Shown: positions 17,455 through 25,731 of the stretch, piece after piece
Numbering within the stretch: the stretch's first letter is position 1
Layout: each line of letters opens with the position of its first letter
Origin: Planctomycetia bacterium
Lineage (GTDB): Bacteria; Planctomycetota; Planctomycetia; Gemmatales; HRBIN36
Assembly (NCBI GenBank): GCA_016795155.1
Contig: JAEUIE010000055.1
Location: forward strand, 29,538 to 93,537
DNA: 64,000 nt
Direction: 5' to 3'
Position numbers and translations under genes: made by a program
The notes under the pieces: model-generated
Told to the model about the DNA's origin: nothing
Databases searched by the model: none
What the model saw: only the letters and a program-made list of their open reading frames with translations

Positions 17455-17868
17455 TTAGTTTTGCAGACCAAGCAGTTGGCCCAACCAGCGAAACATGGAA
17501 AAAACCGGAAATCGCTCCGGACTGCGGCAATACTCCACCAGTAACGCAGCAATATGGGGACAGATGCCATACTTGCCAATGGAACACGAACAATTCGCTT
17601 TGTCTATCCGGCCATCAACGACATTGGCACGAACCTGATAATACAGGCTGCCATGTCTTTTGCCTTCACAGTAGGCCTTGATCCAAGTGCCTCGTCGTGA
17701 ATGGTGAAAGAGCAACGACTGTTCGACGTATTTGAGGCCACGATTAAACTGCACCTCACCCACCCAGGTATGAATAATGTTCTCTGCAATGGGTGCCTGA
17801 CCTCTGCGTGCAACTGTCTTACGTTGCCTGCTTTGTCTCGAAGTTTTTCTATGATTGACCGAACTCAT
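17455..17868 (-). CDS. SWIM zinc-finger protein
   Basis: This 137-residue basic protein has a C-terminal SWIM motif: 'CSCSIGKYGICPHIAALLVE', which is C-x-C-x(n)-C-x-H. SWIM domains bind zinc and take part in DNA or protein binding. In bacteria they often accompany SNF2 helicases, but none is near here. The N-terminus is rich in Arg/Lys/Gln/Ser. The ATG at 17868 with AAGGA upstream was preferred to a start at 17919. It is transcribed after, and in the same direction as, the phosphotransferase gene. Confidence 0.75.
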   Translation of the reverse strand: MSSVNHRKTSRQSRQRKTVARRGQAPIAENIIHTWVGEVQFNRGLKYVEQSLLFHHSRRGTWIKAYCEGKRHGSLYYQVRANVVDGRIDKANCSCSIGKYGICPHIAALLVEYCRSPERFPVFSMFRWLGQLLGLQN

Positions 17869-17935
17869 ATCATTCCTTTTCGTTTCACTCCAATTATTGA
17901 TTATATTTAGCCGGGGCATGAGTAGTCCTTTACGA

Positions 17936-18907
17936 TCAGAAAACAGGTTGATTTCTCAGACTGCAGAACCGATTAAGCAGGAACTGCAATCGCCTTTCAC
18001 CCTCCTGAATGAAGGAAACAGCACGTTTCGCTTTCATCAGCCAGGTAAGCCAATTTCCGATGGCAACCAGCAATCCCCACGTTTCAAGCAGCGTGCGTAA
18101 CTGATCGAACTCTGAAGATGTTGATCCATACTCTGCCAGGGCACTGGACCTGATTGCAGGGTGAACCGATTCCATCGATCCAAACAGCCTTGCCAAATCC
18201 TGAGCAGGGTGATCATAACGCATTCCACCGTAGTCCACGATACCAGTTATCAACTGGTCTTTGAACAGGAAGTGTTCGATACGGCAATCGGCCAGACAAG
18301 GGTGTTGACCGACCTTGCGAGACAACCAGGGACCAAGCGCATTCAGCCCCGATGCTCGATATCGCTGAATGGTTTCTGCAGCATGAGCGTACACAGGTAG
18401 ATCCGGGATTGCCTTGAAAAAGCCATGCTGCCAGGCTAAGAGCTTTTCATGCTGAATTTGCACAGCGCGACACTGCGTCATAACTCGATGACCCATCCGC
18501 CGCCAAATGGTATGCAGTTGGGAGATGACACGGACGATCTGCTTCAGTTGTTCTTCCGAAGGATTCAGGCAGGGTTCACCTGGTATCCAGGTACAGACAT
18601 CCCAATATTGGTGTTGCGATTCCACCGTTGTCGATCCAGTATAAGTGGGCAATACTGCAGGCACACAGTTGAGTCCCTCCACTCTGGCTTGATTCATCAT
18701 CGCATGTATTTCAGTCAACTGCATGTGGACGGGATGCCCCATCGGCCATTGCTTGACCGCCAATATCTGTTGCGCTGTTTCTACTTTCCAGACCCTGGCG
18801 CCGGAAAAACTTGCCGGCTGCAGAGTTACCGATTTAGAGCGTTCCAAACATGGGAATTGCCTGCACACTTCATGCGGAATTTCCGTATTGTACTGGTGAG
18901 TCTTCAT
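17936..18907 (-). CDS. Aminoglycoside-phosphotransferase-fold protein with altered catalytic loop
   Basis: The protein has 323 residues with a kinase-like (APH) fold. The N-lobe Lys is in 'ILAVKQWP' and the inter-lobe segment is 'WDVCTWIPGEP'. The metal-binding motif is 'GIVDYGGMRYDHPAQDLARL', equivalent to the I-D-F-x-x-x-x-x-x-D-P-x-x-D-L-A of the family. The catalytic loop usually reads H-G-D-x-x-x-x-N but here is 'CLADCRIEHFLF'. The Asp is kept while the His and Asn are replaced. It may phosphorylate a small molecule; a resistance role is not implied. The ATG at 18907 was chosen over upstream GTG/TTG codons. Confidence 0.75.
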   Translation of the reverse strand: MKTHQYNTEIPHEVCRQFPCLERSKSVTLQPASFSGARVWKVETAQQILAVKQWPMGHPVHMQLTEIHAMMNQARVEGLNCVPAVLPTYTGSTTVESQHQYWDVCTWIPGEPCLNPSEEQLKQIVRVISQLHTIWRRMGHRVMTQCRAVQIQHEKLLAWQHGFFKAIPDLPVYAHAAETIQRYRASGLNALGPWLSRKVGQHPCLADCRIEHFLFKDQLITGIVDYGGMRYDHPAQDLARLFGSMESVHPAIRSSALAEYGSTSSEFDQLRTLLETWGLLVAIGNWLTWLMKAKRAVSFIQEGERRLQFLLNRFCSLRNQPVF

Positions 18908-18969
18908 ACGGTTCACCAAACGATAAACAGACCACTTGCCGATTCAAACCATTTCATGGGAGCACCTTG

Positions 18970-19563
18970 ATGCATTCTGGTTTAGCTTTTCTGATCTTAA
19001 CCTGTGGCCTGTTGTCACCTCAAGAGGGATCGCCTACTCCGGGCAACGTCGCCTGGAAGGGCCTGGACAAACACTGGTCCGTTCGCCAGGACTGTATCTA
19101 CGGCACCACGCAACCCAAAGGCATCGACTTCAATACGTTTCTCTGTTCCCAAAAGGAATTCCGGGATGTTGAACTGAGCCTGAAAGTCAACATCGTTAAC
19201 GGAAAAGGAAATAGTGGTATTCAGATTCGTTCGAAGATCATCGATCAGAAGAAATTTGTTGTGGCCGGTCCCCAATGCGACATGGGCCAACAATACTGGG
19301 GCAGCCTGTATGGCGAACAGTTTGGCGGCATGATGAAAGCCTCTGACCCGGAAACTGTCAAGAAAGTTATCAAGACCAATGATTTCAACGACTACTACAT
19401 TTTGTGCCAGGGCAAACGAGTGGTCATCAAGATCAACGGAACGACCATGCTCGATGGCAGCTTTGACAAGCTTCCCGATTCTGGCATCATCGCACTGCAG
19501 ATTCATGGCGGCGGACCGATGGACGTCATTTTCAAAGACATCGTCATCAAGGAATTGAAGTAA
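18970..19563 (+). CDS. Secreted DUF1080 protein
   Basis: The protein has 197 residues with a short signal peptide ('GLAFLILTCGLLSPQEG') and one DUF1080 (concanavalin-like jellyroll) domain. The typical segments are 'GNSGIQIRSKIID', 'GQQYWGSLYGEQ' and the closing 'GIIALQIHGGGPMDVIFKDI'. The domain is abundant in planctomycetes and related to 3-keto-glycoside hydrolases and laminin-G-like folds. GGAG lies seven bases before the chosen ATG. The methyltransferase follows after four bases. Confidence 0.85.
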   Translation: MHSGLAFLILTCGLLSPQEGSPTPGNVAWKGLDKHWSVRQDCIYGTTQPKGIDFNTFLCSQKEFRDVELSLKVNIVNGKGNSGIQIRSKIIDQKKFVVAGPQCDMGQQYWGSLYGEQFGGMMKASDPETVKKVIKTNDFNDYYILCQGKRVVIKINGTTMLDGSFDKLPDSGIIALQIHGGGPMDVIFKDIVIKELK

Positions 19564-19567
19564 TTCC

Positions 19568-20323
19568 ATGAACGAACGCCTGCGTCACGAACAACACTTT
19601 CATGATGAGCAGGCCCAGGAACGCCGCCAGGGCTGGGAAGCAAACCCAGCCTTGTTGCGTTTTCCTGCCGAAGATTATCTTGACCATGAACCGTGGGTAC
19701 GCCCGGCACTCGCCAGACTTGGCAACCTGCAATATAAGCGAGTTGTGGACTTTGGCTGCGGGCACGGCATGGCGTCAACCAGCCTGGCACGCATGGGTGC
19801 CCATGTAATCGCTTTCGATCTTTCTTCAGGCTACGTGCACGAAGCAGTGTGCAGAGCGAAAAGCAACCAAGTCGCAATTGAGGGTGTAGTGGCTGATGGC
19901 GCTCATTTACCTTTTCGAGATGGCAGTATGGACGCCATCTGGGGTGTCGCCATACTGCATCATCTGGAACTGACCCATGCAGCTAAGGAAATCAAACGAG
20001 TGCTGGCACCTGGCGGACAGGCCGTTTTCTGTGAGCCTTGGGGAGGCAACCAACTCCTAGAACTGGCCCGGCGTTACCTGCCCTACGCCGGTAAGGAACG
20101 GACTGCCGATGAAAGACCGTTGACTGCGGACGATCTACGCCAGATTCAAACAGTATTTCCCAGTGCTGAATTACAGTTCGTGCAGTTGTCGGGCATGATC
20201 CGCCGAGCATGGAAAAACTGTCCGTTGCTTCCCATGCTCGATCGATTGGACGGTGCCATTTTACGCCACTGGCTAACACTCCGGCCCTGGTGCCGGTATG
20301 TTGTAGTGCATTTAATCAAGTAG
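19568..20323 (+). CDS. Class I SAM-dependent methyltransferase
   Basis: The protein has 251 residues. Motif I is 'VVDFGCGHGMASTSLARMG', motif II 'VIAFDLSSGYV', and motif IV 'MDAIWGVAILHHLE'. The post-motif helix 'EIKRVLAPGGQAVFCEPWGG' is characteristic of Methyltransf_11/UbiE-like enzymes. The substrate is unknown. A C-terminal hydrophobic or basic segment ('RHWLTLRPWCRYVVVHLIK') could contact membrane lipid. It is probably co-transcribed with the DUF1080 gene four bases upstream, and convergent with the thioredoxin-like gene. Confidence 0.85.
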   Translation: MNERLRHEQHFHDEQAQERRQGWEANPALLRFPAEDYLDHEPWVRPALARLGNLQYKRVVDFGCGHGMASTSLARMGAHVIAFDLSSGYVHEAVCRAKSNQVAIEGVVADGAHLPFRDGSMDAIWGVAILHHLELTHAAKEIKRVLAPGGQAVFCEPWGGNQLLELARRYLPYAGKERTADERPLTADDLRQIQTVFPSAELQFVQLSGMIRRAWKNCPLLPMLDRLDGAILRHWLTLRPWCRYVVVHLIK

Positions 20324-20326
20324 TTT

Positions 20327-20833
20327 CTACCGTTCCTTCAACAGCAACTTGATCTTGTCATGCATGATGGTATCGCCCTTGGCGCCCTGCCACTTCAGTT
20401 CACCATCCCACCGGAAACGACCATTGCCTTTCTTGTCAATGAGATAAACACTGGGCCAGATGCGGTTGCCGTACCGGTTCCAGTTCGCCTGGTTATTATC
20501 CACTGCAACAGGATGAGTCAGGCCGGCATCTTCCAGTTTCTTTTTCAGCTTGTCAATTTTGTACTCAGTCTCGGTTTCAGGTGTATGAATACCGATGATG
20601 ACCACTTCGCTATTCTTATAACGTTCCTGCACTTCCCTGTACCAGGGATAGTTTCGGACACAGTTGATTCAGCCGAATGCAAAGAAATGGACCACCACCA
20701 CTTTGCCTCGCAGTTCCGAAAGCTTCAGCGGCTTGGAGTTGACCCATTCGGTCACTTTGTTGAATTCCGGAGCGGGGGTTTTGAATTCTGCCTGCGGCGC
20801 AGCAAGCGATACCAGCAACACCATCGGTAACAT
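20327..20833 (-). CDS. Thioredoxin-fold redox protein, candidate selenoprotein (in-frame TGA at residue 55)
   Basis: Reading from ATG 20833 (AGGAG eight bases upstream) gives one continuous frame of 168 residues to 20327, broken only by a TGA at 20669-20671. The order is a signal-like segment ('MVLLVSLAAPQAE'), 'LKLSELRGKVVVVHFFAFG', TGA, then 'INCVRNYPWYREVQERYKNS' and 'VVIIGIHTPE'. Related redoxins of the TlpA/DipZ type have Cys at the TGA position (G-C-I-N-C). TGA therefore falls exactly where the attacking Cys of C-x-x-C belongs, giving U-x-x-C. A hairpin with a GG-starting loop follows at SECIS spacing. The alternatives are a nonsense mutation or a sequencing error. The fold assignment is sure; decoding as selenocysteine is inference. 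Confidence 0.72.
20634..20648 (-). promoter_or_regulatory. Candidate bacterial SECIS hairpin
   Basis: On the minus strand, tccct-ggtac-aggga forms a 5-bp stem with a 5-base loop that starts with GG. The loop begins 26 bases after the TGA at 20671-20669. The published bacterial SECIS model asks for an apical loop about 16-37 bases downstream with a G among its first two bases, and this hairpin satisfies that. The stem is short, so by itself it is weak evidence. Confidence 0.45.
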
Positions 20834-21038
20834 CAGCGTTTCTCCTGTAACCCTTGAGAAGTGAGAGTAAGGGCTTGTTGCAGAGGATTTGAAGTTTCTG
20901 CAACAATGATTGGTATCAATAAACTATGCCATCCCGGTTGAAGTTCCATATTAATTCTGTCAATGATTGACTTCCACACCTTGATGGAGTGCAATGAGCA
21001 CACTCCTGATCTTTACTCTCTGATGAGGTTCAGAAACG

Positions 21039-22184
21039 ATGGCCGCTAAACCCCTGCGTATTGGAATGATCGGTTACGGATTCATGGGTCGGGCTCATTC
21101 TAACGGCTATCGTAAAGTCGGGAATTTCTTTGATCTGAAACATCAGCCGGTTCTGCAGGCAGCCTGTGCCCGCAATGAACAGGCAGTCAAAGCGTTTGCT
21201 GACAAATGGGGTTACGCCAGCACTGAAACCGATTGGCGCAAGCTGGTCGAACGCAAAGACATTGATGCCATCGACATCTGCACCCCCAACAACACCCACA
21301 AGGAAATTGCTCTGGCTGCTGCAGCCAACGGCAAGATGATTCTCTGTGAAAAACCACTCTCCATGAACGGTTCGGAAGGCCGTGAGATGGTGGCTGCTGT
21401 CGAAAAGGCCAAAGTGAAAAACATGGTCTGGTACAACTACCGCCGTGTGCCTGCGGTGACACTCGCCAAGCAACTGATTGACAGTGGCAAACTGGGCCGC
21501 ATTTTCCATTACCGTGCCAAATTCCTGCAGGATTGGACCATCAGCCCCGATCTGCCTCAGGGTGGCAATGGCCTGTGGCGGCTCGATGTCGGCGCAGCTG
21601 GTTCCGGCGTAACAGGCGATCTACTCGCACATTGCATCGATACTGCCCTTTGGCTCAATGGCGACATCAACACCGTCAGTGCCATGACCGAAACTTTCAT
21701 TAAGGAACGGCAGCACAACCTCACTGGCAAGAAAGAAAAAGTGGGCATCGACGATGCCTGTGCATTCCTGTGCCGCTTCAACAACGGCTCGCTGGCTACC
21801 TTCGAATCGACCCGCTATGCCCGGGGCCACAAGGCACTCTACACTTTTGAAATCAATGGCGAGCATGCCTCCATCGCCTGGGATCTACACGACCTGCACC
21901 GGCTGCAGTATTTCGATCATAGTGACGAAGGCATTGTCCGCGGCTGGAGAAGCATCCATGTCACCGATGGCGACCACCCCTATATGGGCAAATGGTGGGT
22001 GCCTGGCTTACAGATTGGGTATGAACATTCCTTTGTCCACCAGGTTGCCGATTTCTGCGAAAGTCTGGAAACCGGCAAGCCAGCTATGCCCGATTTCCGC
22101 GATGCACTGCGGACACAGTATGTGTGTGATGCAGTGCTCGACTCAGCACGTGATGGAAAGTGGAATAAAGTTGAGCAGGTTTAA
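21039..22184 (+). CDS. Gfo/Idh/MocA-family NAD(P)-dependent oxidoreductase
   Basis: The protein has 381 residues. The Rossmann start is '[20 protein letters not shown]'. The mid-fold signature is '[20 protein letters not shown]', and the conserved 'ILCEKPLSM' carries the catalytic-type Lys. The C-terminal domain contains '[17 protein letters not shown]', where the His is the usual catalytic residue. Members oxidise or reduce sugars and cyclitols. The later region ('[20 protein letters not shown]') matches the sugar-dehydrogenase subfamily. It is followed with a one-base overlap by a small gene, so the two are translationally coupled. Confidence 0.9.
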   Translation: MAAKPLRIGMIGYGFMGRAHSNGYRKVGNFFDLKHQPVLQAACARNEQAVKAFADKWGYASTETDWRKLVERKDIDAIDICTPNNTHKEIALAAAANGKMILCEKPLSMNGSEGREMVAAVEKAKVKNMVWYNYRRVPAVTLAKQLIDSGKLGRIFHYRAKFLQDWTISPDLPQGGNGLWRLDVGAAGSGVTGDLLAHCIDTALWLNGDINTVSAMTETFIKERQHNLTGKKEKVGIDDACAFLCRFNNGSLATFESTRYARGHKALYTFEINGEHASIAWDLHDLHRLQYFDHSDEGIVRGWRSIHVTDGDHPYMGKWWVPGLQIGYEHSFVHQVADFCESLETGKPAMPDFRDALRTQYVCDAVLDSARDGKWNKVEQV

Positions 22185-22474
22185 TGACACCGGAACAGAT
22201 TAAACAACTGACGCAGCTTCCCACGGATCAATGCCTCATCACCCAAGCTCTCTGGCACGATGCCCACGGCGACTGGAAAGCAGCCCATTCCTGTGCTCAG
22301 GAAGATCATACCCACATGGGTTCCTGGATGCATGCCTACCTGCACCGCAAGGAAGGGGATATTGGCAACGCCCGTTACTGGTACAGTCAGGCGGGAAGGC
22401 CGGTGTTTCAAGGAGGCCTGCAGGAGGAATGGGCCGCCATCGCCCAGGCACTTAATGAAACAGCCCGGGATTAA
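22184..22474 (+). CDS. Small conserved-looking protein of 96 residues
   Basis: The ATG overlaps the stop of the oxidoreductase gene (TAATGA), which indicates coupled translation. The protein is helical. It has the stretch 'ALWHDAHGDWKAAHSCAQED' followed by 'WMHAYLHRKEGDIGNARYWY', a TPR-like helix pair rich in His and Trp. I have the impression of a short planctomycete family with this segment but cannot name a function. It could be a cofactor-binding or scaffolding partner of the upstream enzyme. Confidence 0.72.
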   Translation: MTPEQIKQLTQLPTDQCLITQALWHDAHGDWKAAHSCAQEDHTHMGSWMHAYLHRKEGDIGNARYWYSQAGRPVFQGGLQEEWAAIAQALNETARD

Positions 22475-22483
22475 CTCCGGGCT
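22462..22483 (+). terminator. Possible weak terminator
   Basis: The arms agcccgg and ccgggct form a 7-bp GC-rich stem overlapping the last codons of the small gene. Only a broken T tract follows (ATCTTGCATTTCT). It lies between two convergent genes. Confidence 0.4.
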
Positions 22484-22515
22484 ATCTTGCATTTCTATTG
22501 TAGGCTGACAGTTGC

Positions 22516-23274
22516 TTACTTTTTCTCAGTAATCACAGGCAGTGGTTCAGGTGTTGTCGCATAAATCCACTTGTAGTTAACGAACTTTACCTGTTCACCT
22601 TTCAGGTTGTCATCATCGCCTACGCGTTTGAAATTGAGTTGCAGCGTTTTCACGCGGACAATTTCCTTGCCATCGGGGCCATCAACCTTGGTGTAGCCAT
22701 TGGAAAGGCCGAACACCAAGATGCTGAACTGGGTTGACTTGGGATTGATGTCATCCCAGGTGGCAACGCCAGTGATTCGGAGCGGGTAGGCAATGCGGTT
22801 GCCACTGCCATCGAATTCCTTGCTGACAGGGATCGGTTCCTTGCTGATGGTCCAGGAGTTCTTGATATCGAGGATGTTCTGCTCATCCTCCCGTTTCTGC
22901 ACTTCTTTTTGAACGGTGTGCAGCACCTTGTCGTGATGAACCGTGTTCTCATCCTGAGCAAGCCAGACAAAACGGGGATTGAAATTCCGAGGTTCACCCG
23001 TGGTATTGGAAATCTGATACCATAGGTACCAGACAACCTTGGTGCCCTTCCCCGGAACATCGATCTTCATAATTCGAGGATCTTTGAAGTGGAAATCGAG
23101 CATCCAGATGTTGGCTTCACGATCTTCCGGACTGGCGAGTTTCTCCACCACGCGTTCGTTGAAACCCACACCCACCGGTGGTGGTGTAGTCTGCGAAGAA
23201 GCAGGTGGCTCTTGTGCCAGGCCTGACAACGGAATGCAAGACAGGATGGCCAAACCAACCCAAAATCGCTTCAT
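22516..23274 (-). CDS. Secreted protein of unknown function
   Basis: The protein has 252 residues and a clear signal peptide ('MKRFWVGLAILSCIPLSGLAQ'). The mature part has a beta-strand character, for example 'KVVWYLWYQISNTTGEPRNF' and 'QFSILVFGLSNGYTKVDG', and no transmembrane helix. I do not recognise a domain. GGAG lies eight bases upstream of the ATG. The gene is flanked by the convergent small gene and the divergent purA, and is transcribed alone. Confidence 0.75.
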   Translation of the reverse strand: MKRFWVGLAILSCIPLSGLAQEPPASSQTTPPPVGVGFNERVVEKLASPEDREANIWMLDFHFKDPRIMKIDVPGKGTKVVWYLWYQISNTTGEPRNFNPRFVWLAQDENTVHHDKVLHTVQKEVQKREDEQNILDIKNSWTISKEPIPVSKEFDGSGNRIAYPLRITGVATWDDINPKSTQFSILVFGLSNGYTKVDGPDGKEIVRVKTLQLNFKRVGDDDNLKGEQVKFVNYKWIYATTPEPLPVITEKK

Positions 23275-23535
23275 GATGCCAACTCCAGCAGTTCAGCGGC
23301 AAAATCGTTAAAACCGTAACACCAATACATCTGCACCGCAGGTAGTTTCCCACCCTACGTTCGACCATACCCGTCTGAAGGCGCCCGGTCAAGGCTTACC
23401 CCATCGGAACATATGGTAGGCGTTCACTTTGTGTCGGCATAGAACGTATAAGTCGTACTTGAATGGGTACGCAGAGTATTTTCCCCGTTTTGGTGTTCTC
23501 CAACAGTTGCATTGATTAAAACCGGAAAGGTTCTG

Positions 23536-24813
23536 ATGTCCTCTGTGGTGTGCGTTGTCGGTTTACAGTGGGGCGATGAAGCCAAAGGCAAAATGGTAGA
23601 CCTGCTGGCAGAAAAGCATCGGATCATTGTCCGTTACAATGGTGGTGCCAATGCCGGGCACACGATTGTACATGGCGATAAAACCTTCAAACTTTCCCTG
23701 TTGCCTACTGGCGTGCTCAGGCCTGATCGCACTGCAGTGATTGCCAACGGCGTGGTAGTGTATCCGCCTCGGTTCATTGAAGAGGTCGATAGCCTTCAGA
23801 AAGCCGGCATCAGCATCACCGGGCAGAACCTCAAGTTGAGCGACCGGGCACATGTGATCTTCCCCTACCACATGGCGGAAGAAGCTGCTCATGAAGGCCT
23901 GGCTCCCAAGCCTATCGGTACCACTGGGCGTGGCATCGGACCCTGCTATGCAGACAAGGCTGGCCGAACCTATGCTATTCGTGTTGGTGAACTCTTGCAG
24001 CCCGACTGGCTGCGCGAACGACTGAATATCATTGTCCCCATCAAGAACAAAATCCTGGCTGCACTGGGGTCCACCAGCCAGTTCAAGGCTAACCAACTTG
24101 CTGATGAGTACATTGCCTTCGGAGAAAAGCTGCGACCCCACATCACCGATACCACTGAACTGCTGCATCATGCCCTGGTGACCAAAGACACGATTCTTTT
24201 TGAAGCAGCACAAGGCAGCTTGCTCGATCTGGATCATGGTACTTTCCCTTATGTCACCAGTTCCAGCAGCACTGCAGCAGGCATTGGCAGCGCTGGTGTA
24301 CCAGCACGTCGATTAACCAAAGTTCTTGGCATTGTCAAAGCTTACACAACAAGAGTAGGTGGAGGCCCCTTCCCCACTGAGTTGACCGACGCCATCGGCG
24401 ACCAGATTCGCAAGGTGGGCAGAGAGTATGGCACCGTCACTGGCCGACCAAGGCGCTGTGGCTGGTTTGATGCCGTTGCAGTGCGCTACACCGCAGCGCT
24501 CAGCGATGCTGATTCTGTATCCCTGATGCTGCTCGATGTTCTCAGTGGACTCGAAGAAGTCAAAGTCTGCACAGCGTACGAAGTCGATGGCAAGCGGGTG
24601 GATCATTTCCCTAGTGATTCCCAGATACTGGCTAAATGCAAACCTATCTACACGACGATCCCCGGCTGGAAGGAAGATATTTCCAAGTTGCGGAAACTCA
24701 GTGACCTGCCCACTGCTGCCCGCCGGTATGTTGATGTCATCAGCGGTGCGGTCGGCTTGCCTGTATCCATGGTATCCGTCGGTCCGGATCGGGATCAAAC
24801 CATTATCTGCTGA
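23536..24813 (+). CDS. purA: Adenylosuccinate synthetase
   Basis: This 425-residue protein is the expected length for PurA, which makes adenylosuccinate from IMP, aspartate and GTP in AMP synthesis. Recognisable segments are 'RYNGGANAGHTIVHGD' (the catalytic His), 'AAEEAAHEG'-like helices, 'GTTGRGIGPCYADKAGR', 'FEAAQGSLLDLDHGTFPYVT' and 'TRVGGGPFPTEL'. The nucleotide loop reads 'GLQWGDEAKGKMVDLL', with Ala where most enzymes have Gly (GDEGKGK). The start at 23536 has AAGG upstream; an earlier ATG at 23512 would add eight residues. uppS follows two bases after the stop. Confidence 0.96.
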   Translation: MSSVVCVVGLQWGDEAKGKMVDLLAEKHRIIVRYNGGANAGHTIVHGDKTFKLSLLPTGVLRPDRTAVIANGVVVYPPRFIEEVDSLQKAGISITGQNLKLSDRAHVIFPYHMAEEAAHEGLAPKPIGTTGRGIGPCYADKAGRTYAIRVGELLQPDWLRERLNIIVPIKNKILAALGSTSQFKANQLADEYIAFGEKLRPHITDTTELLHHALVTKDTILFEAAQGSLLDLDHGTFPYVTSSSSTAAGIGSAGVPARRLTKVLGIVKAYTTRVGGGPFPTELTDAIGDQIRKVGREYGTVTGRPRRCGWFDAVAVRYTAALSDADSVSLMLLDVLSGLEEVKVCTAYEVDGKRVDHFPSDSQILAKCKPIYTTIPGWKEDISKLRKLSDLPTAARRYVDVISGAVGLPVSMVSVGPDRDQTIIC

Positions 24814-24815
24814 GC

Positions 24816-25580
24816 ATGCCCACCAAACCCCGCTACACCCCTGATGCACTGCAGTCCTGGGGAATCACCACGATTCCGAGGCACATTGCCATCATCATGG
24901 ATGGTAATGGCCGGTGGGCAGGCAAGCGGGATGAAGTGCGTACCGTCGGTCATCGCCAGGGGGCAGGCAGTGTTCGCGTGGTGGTGGAAGAATGCTGCAG
25001 GCTCGGCATCGAACAACTGACACTGTTCTGCCTGAGTTCAGAAAACTGGAAACGGCCGCAAACCGAAATTGATTTCCTGATGGCACTGCTCAAGGAATTC
25101 CTGATCGAAGAGCGCGAGGAGATTCTTGAGCAGGACATCAAATTCATGACCATAGGCCGCCGAGAGCCACTACCAGCGGACGTACTGCATGAAATTGATA
25201 CCAACTGCAGACTGAGCGAACATAACCATGGCATGACGCTCTGCCTGGCCATCAACTATGGCAGCCGCATTGAAATTGTCGATGCGGTACAGCAACTGGC
25301 CCGAAAAGTACAGCAAGGGCAACTGAAGCCTGAACAGATTGATGAAGCATCCATTGGACAAGCCCTGTACACGGCGGGATGCCCTGATCCAGACCTGCTG
25401 ATTCGTACTGCTGGAGAAATGCGGATCAGCAACTTTCTACTTTGGCAGATTTCTTATGCTGAACTCTATGTGACTGATCTCTACTGGCCTGATTTCGATC
25501 GAGAAGCATTATTTGATGCTGTCAGAACTTTTGGAAAACGTGAACGAAGATTTGGTGGGCTAACCGATCTGAATGCTTAA
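24816..25580 (+). CDS. uppS: Isoprenyl transferase (undecaprenyl-diphosphate synthase type)
   Basis: The protein has 254 residues. The N-terminal 'HIAIIMDGNGRWAGKRDE' includes the catalytic Asp of cis-prenyltransferases. Also present are 'LTLFCLSSENWKRPQTEI' and the C-terminal 'DPDLLIRTAGEMRISNFLLW' with the diphosphate-binding Arg residues. It extends farnesyl diphosphate to the lipid carrier needed for cell-wall and surface-glycan synthesis, at the cytoplasmic face of the membrane. The two-base gap after purA suggests one operon. A palindromic repeat follows it. Confidence 0.95.
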   Translation: MPTKPRYTPDALQSWGITTIPRHIAIIMDGNGRWAGKRDEVRTVGHRQGAGSVRVVVEECCRLGIEQLTLFCLSSENWKRPQTEIDFLMALLKEFLIEEREEILEQDIKFMTIGRREPLPADVLHEIDTNCRLSEHNHGMTLCLAINYGSRIEIVDAVQQLARKVQQGQLKPEQIDEASIGQALYTAGCPDPDLLIRTAGEMRISNFLLWQISYAELYVTDLYWPDFDREALFDAVRTFGKRERRFGGLTDLNA

Positions 25581-25602
25581 TCGCCTTTTGAAAAAGCGGA
25601 AG

Positions 25603-25705
25603 TTGTGGCAGGGTTGTAAATGTACTCATGTTCGACCCTGTAAATTCGTGACAATGTTCAAGCAAACAGGGTCGAGATGGAGTACCATCGCGACCCTGTC
25701 TCAAC
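25603..25705. repeat. Nested palindromic intergenic repeat, GTAC-core family, decayed copy 3
   Basis: The left end ttgtggcagggttg matches copies 1 and 2. The inner arms ttcgaccctg (25631-25640) and cagggtcga are kept, as is ggagtacc near 25679-25686. The right end reads cgaccctgtctcaac in place of cgaccctgccac, so the outer stem is damaged. It lies between two convergent genes. Confidence 0.78.
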
Positions 25706-25731
25706 TATTCAGCATTTACTTAAGCTGAAAA

